A DNA stretch of 64,000 nt from positions 62,001 through 126,000 of the forward strand of contig JAGNKU010000012.1 in the NCBI GenBank assembly GCA_017999985.1, written 5' to 3'. The stretch is from Phycisphaerae bacterium. GTDB taxonomy: Bacteria; Planctomycetota; Phycisphaerae; UBA1845; Fen-1342. The position numbers and the translations under genes are program-made. The notes below the pieces were generated by a model. It was not told the DNA's origin. It saw only the letters and a program-made list of their open reading frames with translations, and searched no databases. Numbering within the stretch: the stretch's first letter is position 1; the number at the start of each line of letters is the position of its first letter. Shown here in pieces: positions 41,561-49,649 of the stretch.

Positions 41561-42616
41561 TCAGTCGGCGGTCAGGTGAATGCGCACCTCGCCGGGCGGC
41601 ACGACGGTTCCGACCACCGCGGCGCAGCAGGCCCCCGTTGCCCGCAATTCAGCCACTAAAGCGTCGCAGCGCTCCGCCGGCACGCTCAGCAACAGGCCCC
41701 CGGAAGTCTGTGCGTCCATCAGCACCCCCGCCAGGGCGGGCTCGACGTCGGTGTCGATGCGGAGCAGCGCGCCGAGGTACGCCTGGGTCGTCTTGTGCGT
41801 GCGGGTCAGCGCCCCCAGGCGCGCGAACTCCAGCGCCCGCGCCAGCAACGGCACGCGCCCGGCCGCCAGCACGATCGTCACGTCGCTGCCGACCGCCATC
41901 TCCGCCGCGTGCCCGATCAGCCCGAACCCCGTGATGTCCGTGCCGGCGCTCACCCCCACCTTCACGGCGGCAGCGCGCCCCGGTCGGTTCAACGCCCCCA
42001 TGACGGCGATCGCTTCGCCCAGTTCCGCCTCCGGCAACTTGCCGCTCTTGGCCGCCCCGCACAGCACGCCGCTGCCGATCGGCTTGGTCAGTACCAGCTT
42101 GTCGCCCGGCCTGGCGGCGGCGTTCGTGATGATCCGGTCCGGACGCACGCGCCCCGTGACGGCCAGGCCGTACTTGATCTCGCTGTCACGCACGCTGTGG
42201 CCGCCGACGATCACGGCGCCGGCCTCGCGCACCGCGTCAGCCCCGCCGCGCAAAATGTCCGCCAAAATGTCCAGCGGCAGTGTCTTGTCTGGGAAGCCGA
42301 CCAGGTTCAGCGCGGTCAGCGGCTCGCCGCCCATCGCGTAGATGTCGCTCAGGGCGTTGGCGGCCGCGATGCGGCCGAACGCGAACGCGTCGTCCACCAA
42401 CGGCGGGAAGAAATCCGTCGTCTGCACGAGGGCCAGGTCGGGCGCAATGCGAAAGACGCCCGCATCGTCGCACGTGTTGGTGCCAACGAGCAGATCCGGG
42501 TGTTGCCACGGTTCCAACTGACGCAGGACCTGCGCCAGGCCGTCTTGCGGCAACTTGCCGGCTCAGCCTCCGCACGAGGCGTAATCGGTCAGGCGGATTT
42601 TCCGCGCTTCCGTCAT
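41561..42616 (-). CDS. selD: Selenide, water dikinase, selenocysteine-containing
   Basis: Makes selenophosphate, the selenium donor for Sec-tRNA and selenouridine. The true start is ATG 42616 (GGAG upstream). Codon 18 is TGA (plus positions 42563-42565) in the context TDYASCGG-Sec-AGKLPQD. This is the SelD active-site loop, where other SelD proteins have Cys or Sec followed by the catalytic Lys (here Lys 21). Reading through gives 351 aa, a normal length; reading from the ATG inside the gene would lose the active site. Downstream: NTCDDAGVFRIAPDLALVQT, TDFFPPLVDDAFAFGRIAAA, GGHSVRDSEIKYGLAVTG, TDITGFGLIGHAAEMA. Requires selA/selB/selC elsewhere. Confidence 0.95.
42521..42565 (-). promoter_or_regulatory. 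bSECIS element downstream of the selD UGA codon
   Basis: In the minus-strand transcript, UGA (42565-42563) is followed by a stem of GCGCA and UGCGU around the loop GGUCC (42535-42521). GGU falls 33-35 bases past the UGA, inside the range reported for bacterial SECIS elements. The hairpin GGCGCAGGUCCUGCGUC is very close to the E. coli fdhF one, GGUUGCAGGUCUGCACC. Expected to bind SelB. Confidence 0.7.
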
Positions 42617-42692
42617 TCGGTACTCCGGCCGCGGCGGGTTCCGCGGCGTGAGCCATTTGCCAAGCCCGGCGTCTTTGGTAACCATCAGGGTG

Positions 42693-43568
42693 ATGCCGGG
42701 TCAAACCCAATCCGAAATCCGACGCCTGCTCGCCGAGGCCGGCCTGGCGCCGCAGCATCGCCTCGGCCAGAACTTCCTCATCGATCTCAATCTTATGAGA
42801 AAAGTGGTCGCGGGGGGAGAGGTTCAGCCCGCCGATACTGTGCTCGAGGTCGGCGCTGGAACCGGCTCGTTGACCGAGTTGCTGCTGCAGCGCGGGGCGC
42901 GCGTCGTCGCGGTGGAGATCGACCGCGGGTTGCAGGGTGTGCTGCGCGCCCGCCTGGGCGAGCACCCGCGCTTCACGCTCGTCCAGGGCGACGCGCTGGG
43001 CGGCAAGCACCGCGTGAACCCGCTCGTGCTCAAGGTGCTGAGCGAGCGGCCGCCGGCGCCCGGCGGTGCGTACAAGCTCGTGGCCAACTTGCCCTACCAG
43101 ATCGCCACGCCATTGCTGATGGACCTGCTGCTCGCCGCGCCGCGGTTCGCGCGGCTGACGGCCACGATTCAGCGTGAAGTAGGCGAGCGGCTGGCGGCCC
43201 AGCCGCGCACGGAGGCGTACGGGCCGGTTTCCGTCGTGATGCAGACGCTCGCCGAGGTGACGCCGCTGGCGATTCTGCCGCCGACGGCGTTCTGGCCGCG
43301 GCCGCAGGTCGAGTCGCTGCTCGTGGCGATTCGTCCGCGGCCGCTCGAGTCCGTAAACGTGGACGACGTGACCGGCTTCGTGGCCTTTGTGCAGCGCGGT
43401 TTCCAGCAGCGGCGCAAGATGTTGCGGCGGCTGGTGCGGGATCTGGATGCCCCCGGGGCGGCGCTGGTGTTCCAGCGGGCGGGGGTCAGTCCTGATGCGC
43501 GGGCGGAGGAGTTGTCGCCACCTGATTGGCGAGGGTTGTTTGCGGCGTGGCGGCGGTCTGGCCGATGA
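42693..43568 (+). CDS. rsmA: 16S rRNA (adenine1518-N6/adenine1519-N6)-dimethyltransferase
   Basis: KsgA/RsmA dimethylates two adenosines in helix 45 of 16S rRNA. 291 aa from ATG 42693. N-terminal HRLGQNFLIDLNLMRKVV, SAM motif I VLEVGAGTGSLTELLLQRGA, acidic VVAVEIDRG, and the catalytic motif IV LVANLPYQIATPLLMDLL (NLPY). The C-terminal FWPRPQVESLLVAI is typical. Start placed after the divergent selD promoter region. The last 83 bp run antisense to the next gene's 3' end. Confidence 0.95.
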   Translation: MPGQTQSEIRRLLAEAGLAPQHRLGQNFLIDLNLMRKVVAGGEVQPADTVLEVGAGTGSLTELLLQRGARVVAVEIDRGLQGVLRARLGEHPRFTLVQGDALGGKHRVNPLVLKVLSERPPAPGGAYKLVANLPYQIATPLLMDLLLAAPRFARLTATIQREVGERLAAQPRTEAYGPVSVVMQTLAEVTPLAILPPTAFWPRPQVESLLVAIRPRPLESVNVDDVTGFVAFVQRGFQQRRKMLRRLVRDLDAPGAALVFQRAGVSPDARAEELSPPDWRGLFAAWRRSGR

Positions 43569-44274
43569 TCCGCGGTGCGATCTCGTAAGCGACGAAGTCG
43601 GCGCTCGTGCCGTCACCGTGCCCGCCGTAATAGCCGTACTTCTGGAACTCGGGGCGCCAGGCGATGTTGACGACGCGGTCCTGCGCGCCGGGTGGTACCC
43701 GCAGCCCGACGGCACCGGCGGCGTCCTCGAGGAAGACGCCATCAATCGAGCCGAACACTTTCATCGGGCCGGCCAGTACGGCGTCGGTCGGCGAGTAGTA
43801 GTTGTAGATTTTGCCTCTGATGTTACGCAGCGCGCGGCTGACGTCGTAGCGGTAGTTCAGGCTGGACGAGATCAGCACGACGTTGTCCACCTTGTAGGCG
43901 GGCTTCAGGGCTTCGATGGCCCACAGCGCCACGCCCGTCCCCGCCGACAGCCCGACCACGTTCACCGGCCGGCCGGGATACTCGTCGATGTAGTCCTGAA
44001 TATAGTCCGCCAGACGCTTGCCGCCCTGCTGGGCAATCACGCGGACCGTCTGGTCGATCGCCGGATTGAACGAGACCGACCAGGTCATACGCGCGACCTG
44101 GCCTTGGTAGCCCGCCCGAGCGAGGCCCGCGCGGATGCCGGCGTCGCCCACGTCCACGTTCGCGACGCCGGGGCAGTAGAACGTGATGCCGTGCTCAGCC
44201 TCGGGGCCGAACGGCGACACGCAGCCGGTCAGCGCGATGAGCGTCACGTACAGCGCGTGTCTCACGGCCCGCAT
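43486..44274 (-). CDS. Lipoprotein-type alpha/beta hydrolase
   Basis: 262 aa. MRAVRHALYVTLIALTGCVS: lipobox LTGC with Cys near 18. A nucleophile-elbow GxSxG is seen in VNVVGLSAGTGVALWAIEAL near residue 118, and GKRLADYIQDYIDEYPGRPV precedes it, as in many esterase-like alpha/beta hydrolases. A late His (GHGDGTSADFVAYEI) may complete the triad. Probably an envelope-located esterase; substrate unknown. The 3' end overlaps rsmA on the opposite strand by 83 bp. Confidence 0.72.
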   Translation of the reverse strand: MRAVRHALYVTLIALTGCVSPFGPEAEHGITFYCPGVANVDVGDAGIRAGLARAGYQGQVARMTWSVSFNPAIDQTVRVIAQQGGKRLADYIQDYIDEYPGRPVNVVGLSAGTGVALWAIEALKPAYKVDNVVLISSSLNYRYDVSRALRNIRGKIYNYYSPTDAVLAGPMKVFGSIDGVFLEDAAGAVGLRVPPGAQDRVVNIAWRPEFQKYGYYGGHGDGTSADFVAYEIAPRIIGQTAATPQTTLANQVATTPPPAHQD

Positions 44275-44290
44275 CCTCCCATCCCCGTCG

Positions 44291-44698
44291 TCAGTCGCGG
44301 CCTTCGCCCGCGCCGGTGCGGAAGCCCGGAATACGAATGTTTTCCTGCGGCTTGTCGTCGGGGTGAACCGCGAAGACCTCGACGCGCGCGATGTCCTCGA
44401 ACGGGACCACGATGACGTACGCGCCCACCTGGTAGTTCTCGTCCACCGGCACGCACTCGAAGGCCAGCGCGCTGCTGATGCCGATGTCCACCATCTCCTT
44501 CATCTCGTAGCTGAGCCCGTCCTTGAGATAGAGGATCGTCCGCGTCTCCAGCGCTTCCAGGTACTCGTTGTACTCGGTGTTGCCGTTGCCGGCCCGCGCA
44601 CGTTTCACGTCAGGGAACTTGCGCGCCGCGCAGCGGTGTTTCGCCTCGTCGATCTGTCGGCGCAGCCCCGGTCCGTGAAACCAGTCAAAATTGAACAT
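44291..44698 (-). CDS. Conserved-looking hypothetical protein
   Basis: 135 aa from ATG 44698 (GGAG seven bases upstream); ATG 44725 is an alternative with nine more residues. No signal peptide or membrane segment. Visible features: MFNFDWFHGPGLRRQIDEAK, YLEALETRTILYLKDGLSYE and VVPFEDIARVEVFAVHPDD. No family recognised. It sits 16 bp from the lipoprotein hydrolase and is divergent from queG. Confidence 0.6.
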   Translation of the reverse strand: MFNFDWFHGPGLRRQIDEAKHRCAARKFPDVKRARAGNGNTEYNEYLEALETRTILYLKDGLSYEMKEMVDIGISSALAFECVPVDENYQVGAYVIVVPFEDIARVEVFAVHPDDKPQENIRIPGFRTGAGEGRD

Positions 44699-44783
44699 AA
44701 ACACACTCCGCGACGGTTCGGGCATCGCTGTGGCGCTCCCGGCCGTGGATGCAACACCGCGCTCCCGGGTATCATCGACGAAA

Positions 44784-45773
44784 ATGACCCCGGTCGCGAA
44801 AAGCCAGGTCGTTCAGGCCCTCGCCCGGCAGGTCGGGTTCGACCTCGCCGGCGTCGCCCCGGCCACCCAAAGCTGCCGGGCGGAGTATTATAGGGATTGG
44901 CTCGCCGCCGGCCACGGGGGAACCATGGAGTATCTCCAGCGCAACGTCCCCGTGCGCCTCGACCCCGCGCAGCTCCTCCCCGGCGCACGCTCCGTCATCT
45001 GCGTCGCGCTCAATCATCGGCGGAGCGACGGCTACCGGCGCCCGCGCACGCCGGCGACCACCGCGCCGACGCAGCCGCCCACCGGCGTCATCGCGCAGTA
45101 CGCGCGCGGCCGCGATTATCACGTTGTGCTCCGGCGGATGCTCGGCGAACTCGTTGGGCGCCTGCGCGACCAACTCGCGGAGTCGTTCGAGACGCGCATC
45201 TGCGTCGACACGGCACCGGTGCTCGAGCGCGAGCTGGCGGTCGCCGCGGGACTGGGCTGGTTCGGCCGCAACACGTGCGTGCTGAACCCGGAGCTGGGCT
45301 CGTACCTGTTCCTGGGGGAGGTGATCACCACGCTGGAACTGGCCCCCGGCGTGCCGCTCGCTGAGCGATGCGGCGCCTGCCGGCGATGTCTGGAGGCGTG
45401 CCCGACGGGCGCGTTTATCGGACCATTTCAATTAAGCGCCGAGAAATGCATATCTTATTTGACAGTTGAGTACCGCGGCGAAATTCCCGTGGAATTGTCG
45501 GCGGGGATCGGCGATCGTGTGTTCGGTTGCGACCTTTGCCAGCAGGTTTGCCCTTACAACGCGCGCACGCCGCCCGCCTCCCACCCGGAAATCGCCGTCG
45601 ATATCCTGCCGGAACGAGTTAACTTGCTTAAAATCATAAAGTTGCGATCCGGCTCGTATCGACGGCTGACGCGCGGTACGGCTGCAGCGCGGGCGCGGCG
45701 GGAGATGTGGCGGCGCAACGCGGCCATCGCGCTCGCCAATCTTGGACGAACGGCGCGCGGCCCGGCGACCTGA
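44784..45773 (+). CDS. queG: Epoxyqueuosine reductase
   Basis: Last step of queuosine synthesis in tRNA wobble positions; a cobalamin- and Fe-S-dependent reductase. 329 aa from ATG 44784. Matches: RQVGFDLAGVAPA, DWLAAGHGGTMEYLQRNVPV, RGRDYHVVLRRML, CVDTAPVLERELAVAAGLGW, FGRNTCVLNPELGSYLFLGE. Two [4Fe-4S] cluster motifs follow: CGACRRCLEACPTGAF with CISYLTVEYRG, and CDLCQQVCPYN. The C-terminal HEAT-like extension of longer QueG proteins is missing, as in many shorter homologues. Divergent from the hypothetical gene at 44291. Confidence 0.94.
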   Translation: MTPVAKSQVVQALARQVGFDLAGVAPATQSCRAEYYRDWLAAGHGGTMEYLQRNVPVRLDPAQLLPGARSVICVALNHRRSDGYRRPRTPATTAPTQPPTGVIAQYARGRDYHVVLRRMLGELVGRLRDQLAESFETRICVDTAPVLERELAVAAGLGWFGRNTCVLNPELGSYLFLGEVITTLELAPGVPLAERCGACRRCLEACPTGAFIGPFQLSAEKCISYLTVEYRGEIPVELSAGIGDRVFGCDLCQQVCPYNARTPPASHPEIAVDILPERVNLLKIIKLRSGSYRRLTRGTAAARARREMWRRNAAIALANLGRTARGPAT

Positions 45774-45832
45774 CCCGGTCCGCGGGGGCTGGCATCTCAG
45801 CACTCCCGGGCCACGAATATTTGAAAATCAGC

Positions 45833-45862
45833 TTGACATGCAGAGCCGCGCGGGCGTATAAG
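45833..45862 (+). promoter_or_regulatory. Strong sigma-70-like promoter of the PEP-CTERM genes
   Basis: TTGACA (45833-45838), 18-base spacer, TATAAG (45857-45862), 66 bases before the first PEP-CTERM start at 45928. One of the best consensus matches in the window. Confidence 0.6.
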
Positions 45863-45927
45863 GACACTTGGCGCCGGAAAGCGCCGGTTATCCATCTCTT
45901 GGATGGAAGAGGAAGGAGGAACTCGGG

Positions 45928-46686
45928 ATGATGGGGTTTGCTAAAAAGTACCTTGGACTCGCTGCGTTCGTGGCCGCTTTGACCGTCGCACCGTCCGCGT
46001 GGGCCGGTCTTGGTGGCCCGATCTTTGAGATCGAAGCTTGTGTGAACGGGCAGTGCTACGGCGCCGCCGCGTTCTACGAGAGCGATGGCCAGTGGGTCAA
46101 CGGCACGTTCGTCTGGACGCTCGGCGAGGACACGCCGATCATGAGCTTTGACGAGCAGCTGCAGCTCGGCACGCTCAGGGCCAACGACACGTTCGTGAAC
46201 TTCCTGGAGGATCCGGCGGTCAACCTGAGCTTCGCCGTCGAGTCGGGCTCGGCGCCGGGCGGGACGCTGTTCACGATCAAGTCCGCGCTGCTCACGTTCC
46301 CCGCGATAATGAACGCCCAGGGTCGCGCGAGCGCGTCGTTCACGGTGTCGGATGGCATCGACGACGACGGCGCCACCTTGACCCCGACGCTGACGGGCGC
46401 CTACCTCGCCCAGTACAACGGGTTCGTGCCGGGCGGCGCGGATTTCACGCAGCTCATCCCGCAGATGAACGCGGGCCCGATGGGCACGTTCAGCCTGGCG
46501 CAGGACTACCCCGGCGGCGGCCTGTATCAGAACATCGCCGGCTCGGTCAGCGACATGAGCACGCAGATCAGCTTCACGCTTTCGCCGAACGACCTCGCGA
46601 GCGGCACGTCCGTGTTCGAGATCGTTCCGGAACCGGCGAGCGTGTTGTTCCTGATCGCCGGGCTGGTGTTGGTGCGGCGCCGCTAG
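45928..46686 (+). CDS. PEP-CTERM sorted exported protein 1
   Basis: 252 aa from ATG 45928, chosen by AAGGAGGAAC upstream. Signal peptide (KYLGLAAFVAALTVAPSAWA-G), a ~200-residue beta-rich body (FEIEACVNGQCYGAAAFYES, SFAVESGSAPGGTLFTIKSA), and the C-terminal sorting tripartite VPEPASVLFLIAGLVLVRRR: Pro-Glu-Pro, hydrophobic helix, Arg cluster. Such tails are recognised and cut by exosortase (EpsH/XrtA-type), whose gene is not in this window. Function of the body unknown; paralogue-like partner 191 bp downstream. Confidence 0.85.
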   Translation: MMGFAKKYLGLAAFVAALTVAPSAWAGLGGPIFEIEACVNGQCYGAAAFYESDGQWVNGTFVWTLGEDTPIMSFDEQLQLGTLRANDTFVNFLEDPAVNLSFAVESGSAPGGTLFTIKSALLTFPAIMNAQGRASASFTVSDGIDDDGATLTPTLTGAYLAQYNGFVPGGADFTQLIPQMNAGPMGTFSLAQDYPGGGLYQNIAGSVSDMSTQISFTLSPNDLASGTSVFEIVPEPASVLFLIAGLVLVRRR

Positions 46687-46724
46687 GCGACGGATCGGCA
46701 AGCGCTGAGGGCGGACGGAGCAGC

Positions 46725-46754
46725 AGCCAGGGCCGCCCTCGGGCGGTCTTGGCT
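46725..46754 (+). terminator. Hairpin between the two PEP-CTERM genes
   Basis: AGCCAGGGCCGCCC (46725-46738) pairs with GGGCGGTCTTGGCT (46741-46754), thirteen to fourteen pairs including two G-T. No T-run. It may attenuate transcription from the promoter at 45833 into the second gene. Confidence 0.4.
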
Positions 46755-46877
46755 GACTGGCTGCTGGCGTCGCGGCGGACCGCGACGCGCCACACGTGGA
46801 TTGGCAACAGGTTCGACCGCGGAGCGCTAGTGGGATCGAAGAGGGCACTCCCGCACGGGACTGGAGAGGGTAAAAGG

Positions 46878-47663
46878 ATGGCGACAAACATGCGAAGACT
46901 AACTTGCGTGCTGCCGGTCGTGTTGTTCGTTCTGAGCGCTCCCCTGGCTCAGGCCGGTGATGTTTCCAACGTCATTTTCCGGATCGACGCGACCAACGCC
47001 GGCGGCTCTGGCTTCCTCGAGTTCACCGCCGACCAGCTCGTTTACAACCCCGGCACCAACCGCTGGGGCTGGAACACCGGGCTGGTGGAGATCGAGAACG
47101 GCAGCGGCGACACGATCGCGATTCTCGATCAGGCCAATGTCCAATACGTCAAGGATCCGGTTGCCGACTCCTATTATTACATTCAGCTCGGCTTTGCCCT
47201 GCATGCCGGCTCCAGCGACACGAACATCAGCATTCAGTCGGCCCTCCTCAGCTTCCCGATGATCCCGCCCGCAGCGCTCCAGCCCCCCGTGGGCGGTGCG
47301 CGCGCGACGGCTTCGTTGGGCGCCACCGATCTGAACGGCAATGGCGTCACGCTGCTGGGTGATGGTCCCGTGGGGGCCGGCGCCTTCAAGGCGTACTACA
47401 ACGGCAACGTGATGTTCGCGGACCTGGTCAACCTGGTGTCCGGCGGGCCGGGCGGGAGCGGCAACGCGAGCCAGACCATGCCGATGACCGGTTACGCCGC
47501 GATCCCCGTCGGCGTGCAGGACATGGGCATGCTGATCGCCTTCGACCTGACCTACGCGGATTCGGCGAACGGCACCCTGACGTATCGCCTGCTGCCGGAG
47601 CCGGTCAGTGGCCTGGGCCTGCTCCTGGTGAGCGCAGTGGCGTTGGGACTGCGGCGGCGCTAA
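46878..47663 (+). CDS. PEP-CTERM sorted exported protein 2
   Basis: 261 aa from ATG 46878 (GGAGAGGG upstream). Signal peptide MRRLTCVLPVVLFVLSAPLA then QAG. Body of similar plan to its neighbour (VIFRIDATNAGGSGFLEFTA, LGFALHAGSSDTNISIQSAL, DLNGNGVTLLGDGPVGAGAF). The tail LLPEPVSGLGLLLVSAVALG then LRRR is a PEP-CTERM signal. Tandem arrangement and shared organisation suggest duplication followed by divergence. A strong terminator follows 38 bases after the stop. Confidence 0.85.
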   Translation: MATNMRRLTCVLPVVLFVLSAPLAQAGDVSNVIFRIDATNAGGSGFLEFTADQLVYNPGTNRWGWNTGLVEIENGSGDTIAILDQANVQYVKDPVADSYYYIQLGFALHAGSSDTNISIQSALLSFPMIPPAALQPPVGGARATASLGATDLNGNGVTLLGDGPVGAGAFKAYYNGNVMFADLVNLVSGGPGGSGNASQTMPMTGYAAIPVGVQDMGMLIAFDLTYADSANGTLTYRLLPEPVSGLGLLLVSAVALGLRRR

Positions 47664-47701
47664 TGCCGCGCGGATCGGCATACAGTCCGATGTAGACCGA
47701 C

Positions 47702-47734
47702 GCGGGGGTCAACAAGGTTGACCCCCGCTTTTTT
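47702..47734 (+). terminator. Rho-independent terminator after the PEP-CTERM genes
   Basis: Perfect 12-bp stem (47702-47713 with 47717-47728) around AAG, followed by TTTTTT (47729-47734): the clearest intrinsic terminator in the window. Confidence 0.92.
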
Positions 47735-47851
47735 CTGGTTGCGATGGGGCGCAGCCAGCGACGCGAGGCTGGGGCGGAAACGATCCCTCGGAATGGCTGC
47801 CGCGCCGGCCAGCACGGGCCATCACCGGCGATCTCGCGAAAGGGCGCGCAG

Positions 47852-49630
47852 ATGCAGCGGAGTATCGGGTCCTGGCGGATCTGGGCGTGTGCTGGGTACA
47901 TCATTGCGGGAGCGACACTGGCGCACAGCGGCGAGGAGGCCACGCGTGCGGGCCTGCTCTTCAAGCGGCAACCGGCGACCGTCACCATCGCGCCACTGGG
48001 CGCGTGGATCGACAGCGCCACCTGCACCGATGTGGCCGTCACGGACTTCACCGGCGATGGGCGCACGGATATCGCGGTCGCGTGGTATGCCAACGACGAC
48101 GACAACCCCGCCGCCAGCCTGCGCGTGCTGACCATCCTGCGGAACACCGGCGCGGGCTTTACACTCGCGGCCGACATCAACCTGTATATCTACGATGCCG
48201 CGCAGCCCAACATGTCCGTGTTTCGCCGCGGCACGTCGGACATCGGCGTGGGCGATTTCGACGGCGACGGCGATGCCGATCTCGCGGTCACTCCCTTTTT
48301 TGGCGACGAACTCTGGTTGATCGAGAATCTCGGGAGCGGCCAGTTCGCCGCGCACCTCAAGTTCATGTTCGAGGTCAACACCACCACGGGCTATCTCACG
48401 CCCCCCGAGCTGTTGTCCGCCGATTTTGACGGCGACGGCCGCGCCGATCTGGCCTACATCGCCGATCCGAATCAATACCTCGACGGCCTGATGATCCACT
48501 TCTGGCGCACCGACGGCGCGATCGCGAACATGTACCGCACAGACTGGTGGGGTTACGACGGCGCGGTCCCGATGTGCTGGACGCGCGGCCTGGCGGTCGC
48601 GGACTTCGACGGCGACGGCCGTCCCGACGTCTGCTTCAGCGGTACGGTCGTGCCGCCGGCCCAGGAGGTCATCCCCATCTTCGCCACCTGGTTCGGCCTC
48701 AACACCGCCACCGGCGCGTTCCACGTGCACAACGAACTGCCCAGCATCATCTGCTCGGACGTCGTGGATGTCAGGCCTGTGCCCGGCAGCCGCCCCGGCG
48801 TGATTCTGACCGACAGCAACGGCCTGACGCTCCAGTACTGGGCGCAATCCTCCTCCGGCCCCGTGGACTTCACGTTCGTCACGCAGGAGACCGGATATGC
48901 CGGCCTCTCGCCCGGCCGCGGCATGGCGGCCGTCGCCGCGGACGTGGATGGCGACGGCGATCACGACATTATCACGAAGCAGAAGCTGGGTACGGCGGCC
49001 GATGGCAATCAGATCGAGGTCACGCTGTGCCAGAACGGCGGCACGACCTGGCGGCGCGTCAGTCCCGTCTCCGTGGACACGACCGGCTTCCAGAACCTGC
49101 AGACCAACCAGATCCTGCGGCCGCGCAACCTCGCATCGGCCGACCTGAGCGGCAACACCCTGCCGGAAATCGTGGCGGGGTTCGCGGCGTCGGGTGGCAT
49201 GCTTCGGATCGCGATCTGGTCGAACAGTTGCCGGGGCGACGTCAACCGGAACGGGCTGACCACGTACCCGGATTACGCGGCGCTGGTCGCGGCCCTCGGC
49301 ACGTGCCGCGGTGCGACGCAGTTCAACCCGGATGCCGACCTCGACAAGGACGGCTGCGTCACCAGTGCGGACCTGAATCTGCTGACGATCGACCTCAACT
49401 GCAATTGCTGGGGCCCCCCGGATCACCTGATCGGCGACCTCAACTGTAATGGCGTCGTGGGCCTGGCGGACATCCCCGCGTTCGTGGCCGCACTGCAAGG
49501 GCCCACGCACTACTACAGCCTGTACCCGAGCTGCAACTGGCTCTACGCGGACATCAACGAGGACGGGGCCGTCAACTCCGCCGACGTCAATCCGTTCGTG
49601 ACCATCGTGGATCTGGCCTCGCGGCCGTAG
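47852..49630 (+). CDS. Secreted FG-GAP-repeat protein with dockerin-like C-terminus
   Basis: 592 aa from ATG 47852. Signal-like N-terminus (IWACAGYIIAGATLAHS). The middle contains at least five FG-GAP/VCBS Ca-binding motifs: DFTGDGRTDIAVAWY, DFDGDGDADLAVTPF, DFDGDGRADLAYIAD, DFDGDGRPDVCFSGT and DVDGDGDHDIITKQK, spaced as in a beta-propeller. The C-terminus has dockerin-like loops CRGDVNRNGLTTYPDYAALV, DADLDKDGCVTSADLNLLTI, GDLNCNGVVGLADIPAF and DINEDGAVNSADVNPFV, i.e. two pairs instead of one. It ends ASRP rather than the CP of the other dockerin proteins. Likely surface-associated; ligand unknown. Confidence 0.8.
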   Translation: MQRSIGSWRIWACAGYIIAGATLAHSGEEATRAGLLFKRQPATVTIAPLGAWIDSATCTDVAVTDFTGDGRTDIAVAWYANDDDNPAASLRVLTILRNTGAGFTLAADINLYIYDAAQPNMSVFRRGTSDIGVGDFDGDGDADLAVTPFFGDELWLIENLGSGQFAAHLKFMFEVNTTTGYLTPPELLSADFDGDGRADLAYIADPNQYLDGLMIHFWRTDGAIANMYRTDWWGYDGAVPMCWTRGLAVADFDGDGRPDVCFSGTVVPPAQEVIPIFATWFGLNTATGAFHVHNELPSIICSDVVDVRPVPGSRPGVILTDSNGLTLQYWAQSSSGPVDFTFVTQETGYAGLSPGRGMAAVAADVDGDGDHDIITKQKLGTAADGNQIEVTLCQNGGTTWRRVSPVSVDTTGFQNLQTNQILRPRNLASADLSGNTLPEIVAGFAASGGMLRIAIWSNSCRGDVNRNGLTTYPDYAALVAALGTCRGATQFNPDADLDKDGCVTSADLNLLTIDLNCNCWGPPDHLIGDLNCNGVVGLADIPAFVAALQGPTHYYSLYPSCNWLYADINEDGAVNSADVNPFVTIVDLASRP

Positions 49631-49649
49631 CGCCGCGCGGACGGCGCGG

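Noticed and set aside
41561..42553. A shorter SelD starting within the gene
   Set aside because: It would start after the active-site Sec and Lys; reading through TGA from ATG 42616 restores the whole conserved N-terminus.
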